From: Candidatus Poribacteria bacterium
GTDB lineage: Bacteria > Poribacteria > WGA-4E > WGA-3G
Direction: 5' to 3'
DNA length: 64,000 bases
NCBI GenBank assembly: GCA_003635255.1
Contig: PYJC01000173.1
Location: forward strand, 135,858 to 199,857
Shown piece after piece: positions 55,086 to 64,000 of this stretch. Made by a program: the position numbers and the translations under genes. A model generated the notes under the pieces. It worked only from the letters and a program-made list of their open reading frames with translations, was not told the origin of the DNA and searched no databases. Every line of letters starts with the position of its first letter. Positions within the stretch are counted from its first letter, which is position 1.

Positions 55086-56147
55086 TTGAAAATTCTTGAC
55101 CGGTACCTGCTTCGTGAATACCTCAGAGCCTTTGTTGTCGGCCTCTTATTCTTTATCGCACTGATTATCGTCGTGCGACTGTTAGACTACGACCTCAAGA
55201 AATTTGAGGATGATATTTCCTACACCACTGCTGTTAAGATCGTTTTGTATCAAGCCCCACGTCGGATTATGGAAATGGTGCCGATTGCCGGTTTTGTTGC
55301 TGTCTTTTTTACACTGGGACGGATGGTGAGGCGCAACGAATTCACAGCAATGAAAGCAGGAGGCATCAGCGTCTACCGACTCCTCGCGCCTATTTTAATT
55401 GTTACGCTCATTATTTGCGGAATTTTCGCCGTTTTTTACAATCGGGTTGCTTCCCCTGCCTTTCATGAAGCGCATCTCTTGCAAAATAAAGTGAGACCGC
55501 GACGCGGTAGGAACATTGTTTTTAAAGGCAAAGATAACCGGACCTTTTACTCCCAGCGGATCGCTTTGGACGCTAAGAAGATCAACCAGTTGACGATTTA
55601 TGAACATGACCCAGAAAACCGGCTTGATCGTATAACTTTCGCGAAGTCTGCGACTTGGACACCGACCGAATGGGAACTCACAGATGGATTCATTCGACAC
55701 TTTGAGCAAGGTGTTGAGGTCGATTATGAAACTTTCGACACCCATGTTATTGAGCGCCACGAAGACCCTGCCCGTTTTATCGGAAGTGAAAAGGATCCAA
55801 GGGCAATGACGATCAAAGAACTCCGCGAGCAGATCGCCTATAAACGTGAAGCCGGTCAAATTTCACGTAAGGAGCAGGTAAAATTGTATCACAAAACGGC
55901 TTACCCGTTCGCCGCTGTCGTCGTCGTGATGCTCGGCGCGCCAATCGCTATCCGATTCGGTAGGGCAGGATTTTTTGCTGGATTGGTCATTGCGTTTTTC
56001 CTCTCTTTCATCTATTGGGCACTCTCTTTCGCGACGCTTGAAGGCCTGAGTGAGAACGGTAAACTCCACCCATTTCTCGCCTGTTGGGGCGCGAATATCC
56101 TGTACGGTCTTGTCGGGAGTATCATGATCTGGCGCACGCCCAAATAA
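55086..56147 (+). CDS. lptG: LptF/LptG-family permease
   Basis: MKILDRYLLREYLRAFVVGLLFFIALIIVVRLLD; MVPIAGFVAVFFTLGRMVRRNEFTAMKAGGIS. Confidence 0.85.
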   Translation: MKILDRYLLREYLRAFVVGLLFFIALIIVVRLLDYDLKKFEDDISYTTAVKIVLYQAPRRIMEMVPIAGFVAVFFTLGRMVRRNEFTAMKAGGISVYRLLAPILIVTLIICGIFAVFYNRVASPAFHEAHLLQNKVRPRRGRNIVFKGKDNRTFYSQRIALDAKKINQLTIYEHDPENRLDRITFAKSATWTPTEWELTDGFIRHFEQGVEVDYETFDTHVIERHEDPARFIGSEKDPRAMTIKELREQIAYKREAGQISRKEQVKLYHKTAYPFAAVVVVMLGAPIAIRFGRAGFFAGLVIAFFLSFIYWALSFATLEGLSENGKLHPFLACWGANILYGLVGSIMIWRTPK

Positions 56148-56237
56148 ATAGACTTTGCGCGTTTCCTCTTAAAGTTCCCCTGATAAGGGGGATTTAGGGG
56201 GTTTAAAATATGGAAAACGCCGCTTTTTTGTGTCCAA

Positions 56238-56831
56238 ATGGCAGAGAAAATGCGCTCCTCAAAAATTGGTAACTTCTTCTTCAAAATCCGGAGTTTTACA
56301 CCGATCCCGTTTATCTTCGCACTCCTCTATTTCGCAGAACCTGCGTGGCACGCACTGGCGATTGGTGTACCGTTTATTGTTGTCGGTGAATTGCTTCGGA
56401 TATGGGCAGTCGGATATGCCGGTGCCTCCACCCGTGCAAGAACCCTCGGTGCCGCCCGTGATCTCGTCACTACCGGTCCCTATGGATATGTCCGCAACCC
56501 GCTTTATCTCGGTAATTTTTTGCTCAGTCTCGGCATCTGCCTTGTCGCAAATGTCTATTGGCTTGTTGCGATACTCGTAGTTGGCTATTTCTTCCAATAC
56601 CTACCTATTATTACGTTAGAAGAGGCATATCTACTGGAATCCTGCGGTTCGGTGTATCAGACCTACCGAGAGCAGGTACCGCGCTTTATTCCCCAATTTC
56701 ATTCTTACCCAGATGCCTCGCCTCACGATTTTTCTTTCGCACGCGCGATTAAAAGTGAAAAACGCACCTTGACAGCAATTATTTGTGTCGTCGGATTGAT
56801 TTTCACCAGACAAGTTATAGACATATTATAG
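56238..56831 (+). CDS. isoprenylcysteine carboxyl methyltransferase / phospholipid methyltransferase-like membrane protein
   Basis: GELLRIWAVGYAGASTRARTLGAARDLVTTGPYGYVRNPLYLGNFLLSLG. Confidence 0.85.
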   Translation: MAEKMRSSKIGNFFFKIRSFTPIPFIFALLYFAEPAWHALAIGVPFIVVGELLRIWAVGYAGASTRARTLGAARDLVTTGPYGYVRNPLYLGNFLLSLGICLVANVYWLVAILVVGYFFQYLPIITLEEAYLLESCGSVYQTYREQVPRFIPQFHSYPDASPHDFSFARAIKSEKRTLTAIICVVGLIFTRQVIDIL

Positions 56832-57033
56832 GAGTTCGGCAGCTTTTTGCTCGCGAGGCTTGTCCGTTCTGCCCGAACCTTCTCCAACAAACTATGGTTT
56901 ATAGTAAATCCCATAATTATTTGCACACACGGGCGGGATTGTAGCGGTTGGATCACCCGGTTCCCCTACGAAGACTAATACCATTTCTAAATGTTTATAT
57001 CGCATTAACCGCACCGTTTACCCAAGCCCGGTA

Positions 57034-57055
57034 GGTTCGGTTTCCTAACCGAACC
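57034..57055. repeat. palindrome GGTTCGGTT-TCCT-AACCGAACC
   Basis: Perfect 9-bp stem; same family as 12118-12139 and 12533-12554. Confidence 0.85.
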
Positions 57056-57461
57056 GGACATAACCAAAAACAGTAAATTCTTTTAAGAGGAATCATCAAT
57101 CAGAATTGGTATAAGAAGAGGTAATGTGGGGGCCTACCGCGAAGCGTAAACATATTTTTCGATCCTACTACAAAAGATAGTTCTTATTTTTTTCGATTTT
57201 TCTGAAATTATGCACCCTTTTCTACGACAAATTGTGTCATTAATAATTGAAATTCTCATTACTGGAGAAATATGCAGGCGCGAAAATAGGTGTTTGTAAC
57301 ACCCTGCTTCACAAATCAAGCAGTAAACTGGATGACGAGGATTTAATTCCACAAGTGGATATTTATGCCAAATGGTCTATGAATAATTCTGTCCACATGC
57401 CTTTTCTTGTGAAGCAGTTAAGTCTGTGATGTGATAACCTAAAGATAAGAAAGGAACCAGA

Positions 57462-58154
57462 ATGTCTAATCAGTTTCAATCTTCGTGGGACGCAGTGCGC
57501 GGATACTCCGTAGTTCTTCTTGCTTTGGCGTTCCTCCTGACAACGCTTGGTACAGAAGGCAGCATAACAACAGCATTAGGATTGATTTTCATCAGCAGTG
57601 CCTGGATCGGTTTCAGTATTTTACCACTGTTCGGTGAAAACAGAACGACATTTGTATTTGTGGCGAGTGTTATCTTAATCGCAGCAGGCATTGGCATCGG
57701 TGGATTGGGAATCGCGACACTTTTAGAAGTGCTATTTTCCGAGAACAAGATGTCCGTAGCAAATAACTGGGGGCTTGGAGTGGTATCAGTGTTAGCAAAT
57801 CTGGCAGTCTTGATATGGGGGATCGTGATTCTGAAAGTATCGCCTGATACCCCCTCGTTGCGTGCTGGCGTAGTGTCTCTTGCTATGGCGAGTGGATACC
57901 CTATCGGGGCTGGAGTTTTCTCAATTATACTGTCGATTGGTCAGGATGATCTTCAAATATTCACCTATGCCGTACAAGCGATGGCCGTACAAGCAATGAC
58001 AGCAATTTTGAGCGGTGGTGCGATCATTGCGTGGACGCTTGCAATCACACGGAAAGTGGTTCATGGCAAAGTTCGGTTCGTCGTGCCGGTTCTGGTCATC
58101 TGTGGAATTGGTGTCATCGGCGTAGGAATTTCGCATATTATAGACGCTGTATAA
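57462..58154 (+). CDS. hypothetical multi-pass membrane protein
   Basis: Multiple hydrophobic helices; AAGGAACC-type RBS upstream. Confidence 0.65.
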   Translation: MSNQFQSSWDAVRGYSVVLLALAFLLTTLGTEGSITTALGLIFISSAWIGFSILPLFGENRTTFVFVASVILIAAGIGIGGLGIATLLEVLFSENKMSVANNWGLGVVSVLANLAVLIWGIVILKVSPDTPSLRAGVVSLAMASGYPIGAGVFSIILSIGQDDLQIFTYAVQAMAVQAMTAILSGGAIIAWTLAITRKVVHGKVRFVVPVLVICGIGVIGVGISHIIDAV

Positions 58155-58495
58155 CGTGAGTTCGATAATAAAATGCGAATGTGGTTGCTGAACAGAAAAC
58201 AAATAAATACACCATTTTTCTGCTATGAAAAACTCAATACCAACACTAAAACTCCCGCGACGCATGATCTTAATCATCGTCCTCATCGGGCTTATCGGTT
58301 TTTGAGCGGAGTATTTGTGGGGCTGCTGCCGTGTCAGTATTGCGAAGAGGCGGTGCTACAATAGGCAAGTATCAGGTTTTGGGGGAACACCCTATCTATT
58401 GTCGGCTATATGATAAATAGTCGTCCTGTTTCAGTGCCCCACAAAGTTCATAATTTTTCCTTCATTACATAGGGCAGGACAGACATACCTTGTCC

Positions 58496-59449
58496 CTACA
58501 ATACTATCTGTGCCAATCCTGCGCGTTCTCGAAAACGATTGAACGTTTTCAGAATCCCTTGCTCCATCGTGTAGGCAGGCGTAAAACCCATCTCTTCAGC
58601 GATAGGTGTTGCATCGTAATCCCATGAGATGCCGAATACACCCGGCTCCAATGTAATCTCTGCATCCGGCACCAATGTCTTGAGATATGCCACACCCTCT
58701 TTGACAGGGCGGATCCCCCCTTTCACATTGAAGACACGTGTCTGCGTCGTTGGACAGGTACATGCCATAACGATCGAACGCGAGACATCCTCCACATACT
58801 GCCAATCCACTGCATCGTCGCCGAATGGACAGACATGTGATTCACCCATCGCTACCGCTTCGATCATCTGGGTCGTGAACGAACTCATTCCGCGTGTCCT
58901 ACCGACACCATAGACCGCAGTAAATCGGAGTCCGATTGAATCAACGCCATAAGCATCGAAATAGTGCGTTGCGTATTTCTCATTGAGGGATTTACACGCA
59001 CCGTAAATGAACTTCGGATAGTGCGGCGCGTCATTGAGGATCTGTTGGTGGTTGTAGTCTTCAGGGGCACCGAACACTGCGACGCTGCTTGCCCAAACGA
59101 CACGTTTAAGATTGAAGAGACGCACCGCTTCCAATATGTTGATTGTGCCTTCGCAGACGACCTTTAACGCTTGCGGTGGGTTCGCATTGCACGCCGGTAC
59201 CTGCCATGAAGCGAGGTGGATAACCCGATCAATTTCATGTGCTTGGACGGTGCGTAAGACGTGCGGAAGGTCGGTAATGTCGCCTTGCACGAAAGTGAAC
59301 CCTTCAATCTGTTCATCCGTGAGTACCATCTTTGGAATCGTCAGATCGTAAGCAAAATCGTAAACCACTACCTTTTCACCGGCGGCTAACAGGTCGCGGA
59401 TGACGTAAGTACCGATGCAGCCCATGCCACCGGTGAGTAGATATGCCAT
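58496..59449 (-). CDS. NAD-dependent epimerase/dehydratase
   Basis: YLLTGGMGCIGTYVIRDLLAAG; VIHLASWQVP; FIYGACKSLNEKYA; GLRFTAVYG. Confidence 0.9.
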   Translation of the reverse strand: MAYLLTGGMGCIGTYVIRDLLAAGEKVVVYDFAYDLTIPKMVLTDEQIEGFTFVQGDITDLPHVLRTVQAHEIDRVIHLASWQVPACNANPPQALKVVCEGTINILEAVRLFNLKRVVWASSVAVFGAPEDYNHQQILNDAPHYPKFIYGACKSLNEKYATHYFDAYGVDSIGLRFTAVYGVGRTRGMSSFTTQMIEAVAMGESHVCPFGDDAVDWQYVEDVSRSIVMACTCPTTQTRVFNVKGGIRPVKEGVAYLKTLVPDAEITLEPGVFGISWDYDATPIAEEMGFTPAYTMEQGILKTFNRFRERAGLAQIVL

Positions 59450-59524
59450 AATCGTCTTCTCCTCTCAAAGGGGCGCGATCACCGAACCGCGCCCTTCTGG
59501 CAAAGTCTATATACCGAACAGTTG

Positions 59525-59851
59525 CTAACTCGTTTGGAGAGGCGTTTCCACATTCACAAGGATATCGTCACCCTCTACTTTAACAGGATAGGTCGGCAGG
59601 CTTTCCTCACCTGGCCATACACATTCACCTGTTGTCACATCGAATTCCCACATGTGGAGCGGACACGTAACACAGTTTTTATCTAAAAAGCCGTAACTCA
59701 AAACGCCACCGAGGTGAGGACAGATGTTGTTCATAGCATAGTACTCACCCTCAACATTATAGATACCGATGAAAACGCCATCAACTTTCACACCGATACA
59801 CCTACCGGGCTGAATCTGATCGGTTGTCGCGGCTTTTATAAATTGTGACAT
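59525..59851 (-). CDS. Rieske [2Fe-2S] ferredoxin-like protein
   Basis: CPHLGG...CPLHMWEFDVTTGE CxH/CxxH Rieske motifs. Confidence 0.95.
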   Translation of the reverse strand: MSQFIKAATTDQIQPGRCIGVKVDGVFIGIYNVEGEYYAMNNICPHLGGVLSYGFLDKNCVTCPLHMWEFDVTTGECVWPGEESLPTYPVKVEGDDILVNVETPLQTS

Positions 59852-59942
59852 AATTTCTCCGTTTTTTCGCGTCTAATACGAAGCGTAAGATTAAAATCGC
59901 AACACTGTTTTCTGATGCGATTTTCTAATTGATGTCACATCT

Positions 59943-60746
59943 CTATGGAGATTGTGCATCATCCATCGGGTACAGACTACATCCGCCATCTACAAGAAGC
60001 ACTGTTCCCGTCATATAGTCTGCGGCGGAACAACATAAAAACAAGAAGGCGTTTGCCACCGAATCAAGCGGTTGCATAACGCCGAGTGGAATTGCTTTCT
60101 GTGCACGGGCACGGTAGATTGGATCCGTATCCCACTGTTGTTTTGCGAGACCCACACTAACAATACCGGGTGCGACTGCATTTGCGCGAATCCCTTTATC
60201 TGCCAATTCCCGTGCGAAGGAACGCATGAGCTGCTTCATTGCAGCTTTGCTTGCGTTATAAGGGCCAATCTCGGGCCACGGCACGTCAGCAACCCAAGAT
60301 GTCGTAAAAATAAGGTGTCCTTTGACACCATCTTCAAGCATTGAACGGGACGCGGCACGCCCTAATAAAAACGCCGTTCGGGCATTGACCACCATTGTCT
60401 CATCCCACTCTTCTGCGCTGTATTCTAACAACGGCTTCGGGATCACCATACCGATATGACACAGCGCGACGTGGATAGGTCCGAACCGTTCGCGCGCCGC
60501 ACTTACCAACATATCGGTTGCGTCAACATCTGTCAAATCCGCTTTGACATAGTTAATTTTTTCTATGTCAATTCCGTTTTGGCTGAGCCGGTCCATCGCC
60601 TGTTGATTCGGCAAGATGTCGTTAACCGTTAGGTTCGCACCGTGCGCCGTTAATTTTTCGACGATTCCAATCCCGATCGCTCCGCACCCACCGGAGATAA
60701 CGATGTGTTGTCCGATGAGTGCATCGGTACGGAAAGCCATTGTCAA
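59943..60746 (-). CDS. SDR-family oxidoreductase
   Basis: ISGGCGAIGIGIVEKLTAHG; YNASKAAMKQLMRSFARELADKGIRANAVAPGIV. Confidence 0.9.
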   Translation of the reverse strand: MTMAFRTDALIGQHIVISGGCGAIGIGIVEKLTAHGANLTVNDILPNQQAMDRLSQNGIDIEKINYVKADLTDVDATDMLVSAARERFGPIHVALCHIGMVIPKPLLEYSAEEWDETMVVNARTAFLLGRAASRSMLEDGVKGHLIFTTSWVADVPWPEIGPYNASKAAMKQLMRSFARELADKGIRANAVAPGIVSVGLAKQQWDTDPIYRARAQKAIPLGVMQPLDSVANAFLFLCCSAADYMTGTVLLVDGGCSLYPMDDAQSP

Positions 60747-60754
60747 ATCTCCTA

Positions 60755-62359
60755 TTATTTTCTCATCACTTTACCTTCACCACGCGGATCCGTACCACCG
60801 TCGTGGTGAGTTCCGTCATTCCATAAGCGGACACCGTGTCCGGGACCGCCAACGCCTCCACTAGCTGTGATTTCATGACCGAGTTCTCTCAACCCTGCAA
60901 GTACCTCTTCACCCGCCCGTGATTCGACTTGGATCGGTTCGGCACCATCGCTATGGAAGCGTGGTGCGTCCAATGCCTGCTGCATTGACACTTGCAAGTC
61001 CATGAGACTGACGCTGATGTTCAGCTGGTTATTCTGGATGGTCCTACCACCGGGGATACCATAGGTGGCAAAAGGTTTGCCGTCCCGTGTAGCGAGCATC
61101 GGACCCATGTTATGAAGTGGACGCTTCCGAGGTCCAACGGAGTTCGCAAGCCCAGGTCTCGGATCGAAACGTCCAACACCGTGTCCAAAGAGCAACCCCG
61201 TTCCCGGTACTGTCACCATTGAACCGAATCCTCCGCCGTGTGTCTGGGTTAAAGATACCATATTTCCATTGGCATCCGCAGTTGAGATATGACTTGTGCA
61301 GTTCATCGGTTCATGGTAGACGACTTCCCCAGGTTGAGGGGATCTCAGCCCGGCTTTCAGCTTTTCACTGAGTGTTGCAGTGAAGTTATCTGAGAGTTCC
61401 GTTTCGATGTCTATGTCAACGACATACGGATCTCCAAATCGGCGGAGTCTTTCGGGCCAGCAGACTTTCATCGCTTCAGCGAAAAGGTGGAACCTTTCAG
61501 TCACAGACATCTCTGCCACATCGAATTCCTCTACCAGTCGGAGCATCTGTAAGGTTGTCAGTCCACCCGCACCGAGAGGTGCTGTATAGACCGAGTAGCC
61601 TCGGTACTGAATCTCGTAGGGTTCGGTGATAAACGCACGATAATCCTTCAGGTCAGCCACGGTTAAGCATCCGCCTAATTCCTGAATGTGGTTTGCGATT
61701 GTTTCGGCGATTCTTCCCTCATAGAATGCAGGAGACCCACCTTCCGCTACCGCTTCTAAGGTTCGTGCAAGCCCAGGATTGGTAAGCACTTCCCCTTTCT
61801 TGGGAGGTCTACCGTTTTTGAGAAAGACGCGTGCTGTCTCTGGAAAGTCTTGTTTCCAGCGCTCAGCATTCCCGGCGATCCCACCCCGGTTCGCACTATT
61901 CGGCGCGTAGCCGTAGCGGGCGGAATTAATAGCCGGTCGTAGCACATCGGCAAGTGGCAGCGTTCCAAATTCCGCCAACGCCAAACACAAGCCAGCGACG
62001 ACCCCCGGCACGCCGATAGATAACGGACCGTGAACGTTTACGCGTCCCGGTACCCGATACCCCGCAACTGTATCTGGTGCGTCTTCAATCGTGAACATGT
62101 CTTCGGAAGCGGCTGCGGGTGCCGCGGAGTTGTAGTCTATTGCGATGACATCTTGCGTTTTACTACGATAGATAAGCACGCACCCACCGTAACCTGCTAT
62201 GCCGTTATGCGAAGGCTCCACGACCCCTTCTGCAAACGCCGCGGCGACAGCAGCATCAACAGCATTTCCACCGGCAAGAAGCATCTCGAATCCCGCCTGC
62301 GCTGTACGAGGATGCGGTCCTGCAACAGTGCCGTAGTCTGTTTTGTGTAAATTCACCAA
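60755..62359 (-). CDS. ggt: gamma-glutamyltransferase family protein
   Basis: HPRTAQAGFEMLLAGGNAVDAAVAAAFAEGVVEPSHNGIAGYGGCVLIY; CTSHISTADANGNMVSLTQTHGGGFGSMV. Confidence 0.9.
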   Translation of the reverse strand: MVNLHKTDYGTVAGPHPRTAQAGFEMLLAGGNAVDAAVAAAFAEGVVEPSHNGIAGYGGCVLIYRSKTQDVIAIDYNSAAPAAASEDMFTIEDAPDTVAGYRVPGRVNVHGPLSIGVPGVVAGLCLALAEFGTLPLADVLRPAINSARYGYAPNSANRGGIAGNAERWKQDFPETARVFLKNGRPPKKGEVLTNPGLARTLEAVAEGGSPAFYEGRIAETIANHIQELGGCLTVADLKDYRAFITEPYEIQYRGYSVYTAPLGAGGLTTLQMLRLVEEFDVAEMSVTERFHLFAEAMKVCWPERLRRFGDPYVVDIDIETELSDNFTATLSEKLKAGLRSPQPGEVVYHEPMNCTSHISTADANGNMVSLTQTHGGGFGSMVTVPGTGLLFGHGVGRFDPRPGLANSVGPRKRPLHNMGPMLATRDGKPFATYGIPGGRTIQNNQLNISVSLMDLQVSMQQALDAPRFHSDGAEPIQVESRAGEEVLAGLRELGHEITASGGVGGPGHGVRLWNDGTHHDGGTDPRGEGKVMRK

Positions 62360-62755
62360 TTTTTCCTTTCGCTGAAGGCTATTACAGGAAATTCTAAAGT
62401 TTTTTTACAGAAATGTCAAGTAATTCAGATATTGTATCTGCTTTCTTCTCTATTGACGATAAAATCTACAATTAGGTGTACTTTTTTCGTGAAATTTTAT
62501 GAAATTTTTAAAATATTTCGGTAATTCTATGTTTTCCCTCGGTCTGATAGGGGCAGTTTTGGGGCGTACTCGCCCAAATTTTACCCACACGCAGCAAACT
62601 GATAACCATTCCTCTGACTGCTGATGGCTGATGGCTGACTGCCGCTTCTGGTATTTTCGTTTGACATGTTGCCCTGAACCGTGTATAATACAGGAGGACG
62701 TATGTAAAGTCTCATCACACGTTAACAGTCAGAAATCGGGAAGCGAGAAACTATA

Positions 62756-63157
62756 ATGTCTCCTCGTAGGCAAGCACGCATCGTTGCGATGCAAATACTA
62801 TATCAAATTCAACTCACCGCCGCGCCTGTGTCAAGCGTTATGGAACGATTTTGGCAGAACCAAGAGACATCCACAGAACTCCGTCCGTTCGTAGTGGAAC
62901 TCGTCGAAGGCACCACTTCACATCTCGAAGCAATTGATGAATTGCTTCAGAACACCTCTGAAAACTGGAAACTCCATCGGATGCCTATCGTAGATTTGTC
63001 CATCTTACGATGTGCAACCTATGAAATTCTCCATCTCAGTGATATTGATCCAGCCACCTCGATTAATGAGGCGATTGAGATTGCCAAAATTTATAGCACC
63101 CCGGATTCACCTAAGTTTATCAATGGAATCTTGGATAGTATCCAAAAAAACACCTGA
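62756..63157 (+). CDS. nusB: transcription antitermination factor NusB
   Basis: MSPRRQARIVAMQILYQIQL; RMPIVDLSILRCATYEILHLSDIDPATSINEAIEIAKIYSTPDSPKFINGILDSI. Confidence 0.95.
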   Translation: MSPRRQARIVAMQILYQIQLTAAPVSSVMERFWQNQETSTELRPFVVELVEGTTSHLEAIDELLQNTSENWKLHRMPIVDLSILRCATYEILHLSDIDPATSINEAIEIAKIYSTPDSPKFINGILDSIQKNT

Positions 63158-63232
63158 ACGTGCCTAAACGCCTAAGGTAACAGACGCTGTATTGCATAAA
63201 ATAAAAGGATAGGGCTTGTATAAAAATCACAC

Positions 63233-64000
63233 ATGGTTAACTTAAAAACTTTAACGTTATGCCTGCTGCTCCTGCTTCCAATGCATGTAAACGCCGCACC
63301 AGAATTTGAATTTGTGAGCGAGTTCGGTGGGAAGGGAGAAGGTGAAGCACAATTCGCAGAAACCTTGTTCATGGCGTTTGGACCTGACAATGCTATCTAC
63401 GTGGTAGATACGGATAACTTCCGAATCCAAAAGTTCACTGAAATGGGAGGGTTTGTATTTGACATCCAGATGGAGACAGAGAGCGAATTTCGATTTATTA
63501 ATCCGACAGCTATCGCTGTTGGGACGGATAGTAGCATCTACGTAATGGACTGGATGTTCGTTCAGATTTCAGAGCCAAGTCAGCAGAAAATCGAGGGACC
63601 GAAAATCTTTAACTACGGTCCATGCGTTCATAAATTTGACGCACAAGGCGTATTTATTGCAAGCTACCCGATACAAGATTTCAGTCAGAAGATAGCACCG
63701 CTTGAGGCAGCTGCACCCGGATTGGATGCTGAAGGCAATTATGCACTCATTATCCCGCAAGGAAACACAAAACGAACGTTTCTCCTGACGGTAGACGCAA
63801 GTGGAAGTCTCTATATCTGCGATGGTGGTGTGATCTACAAACTCAGTTCGACGGGTGAACCCGTTTCCCACTATCCACTCGCGCAACCCGGAACACGGCA
63901 CCGCGTCCATCCAGTGGATATGACAATAGATAAAGTCGGGAATATATATGTTGTTGATGAAAAGGGGCATCGAGTCCTGAAATATAGTACCGAAGGGAAA
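63233..64000 (+). CDS. NHL-repeat secreted protein, truncated by window end
   Basis: ATG 63233 open to window end (256 codons); MVNLKTLTLCLLLLLPMHVNAAPEFEFVSEFGGKGEGEAQFAETLFMAFGPDNAIYVVDTDNFRIQKF. Confidence 0.8.
   Translation, partial: MVNLKTLTLCLLLLLPMHVNAAPEFEFVSEFGGKGEGEAQFAETLFMAFGPDNAIYVVDTDNFRIQKFTEMGGFVFDIQMETESEFRFINPTAIAVGTDSSIYVMDWMFVQISEPSQQKIEGPKIFNYGPCVHKFDAQGVFIASYPIQDFSQKIAPLEAAAPGLDAEGNYALIIPQGNTKRTFLLTVDASGSLYICDGGVIYKLSSTGEPVSHYPLAQPGTRHRVHPVDMTIDKVGNIYVVDEKGHRVLKYSTEGK

Noticed and set aside
57247-57429. 60-aa plus-strand ORF
   Set aside because: No recognisable family, no convincing RBS, in a repeat-rich intergenic region.
58173-58364. Possible frameshifted small secreted protein (MKNSIPTLKLPRRMILIIVLIGLIGF and GVFVGLLPCQYCEEAVLQ in another frame), with an NlpE-like LPCxxC hint
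   Set aside because: Too short and requires a frameshift; NlpE resemblance rests on only a few residues.
1-64000. tRNA or rRNA genes
   Set aside because: No conserved rRNA blocks or cloverleaf/TTCGANTC-type signatures recognised by eye; a tRNAscan-SE/Infernal run would be needed to exclude them.

Overview
The window is a 64 kb bacterial contig segment. The C-terminal signature LLPNYPNPFNPETWIPYQLA, the secreted WD40 proteins and the palindromic intergenic repeats suggest a Candidatus Poribacteria-like lineage (inference only). About 45 coding regions are supported. Housekeeping and metabolic genes include a Ski2-like helicase, TrpF-like, PurD, NusB, a LacD-like aldolase, polyprenyl synthetase, LptF/LptG-type permeases, two Amt transporters, GGT, SDRs and a Rieske protein. 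The main feature is a same-strand array at 15.9-34.4 kb of seven large secreted WD40 genes plus a short remnant of an eighth. Several of these carry cohesin-like and dockerin-like modules in one polypeptide and share a FlgD-Ig/sorting-type C-terminus; one also contains a metzincin protease motif (HELGHAFGLDHD). Other notable items are an ECF sigma factor fused to a TM segment and a C-terminal domain, tandem HigBA-like TA modules, a RelA/SpoT RIS-like zinc domain fused to a DUF2250-like domain, and an orphan LarE C-terminal-like ORF. Intergenic DNA is rich in palindromic, MITE-like repeats, two of which have recognisable terminal inverted repeats and flanking direct repeats. No rRNA, tRNA or CRISPR array was recognised by eye. 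All homology calls are from motif recognition without database searches.
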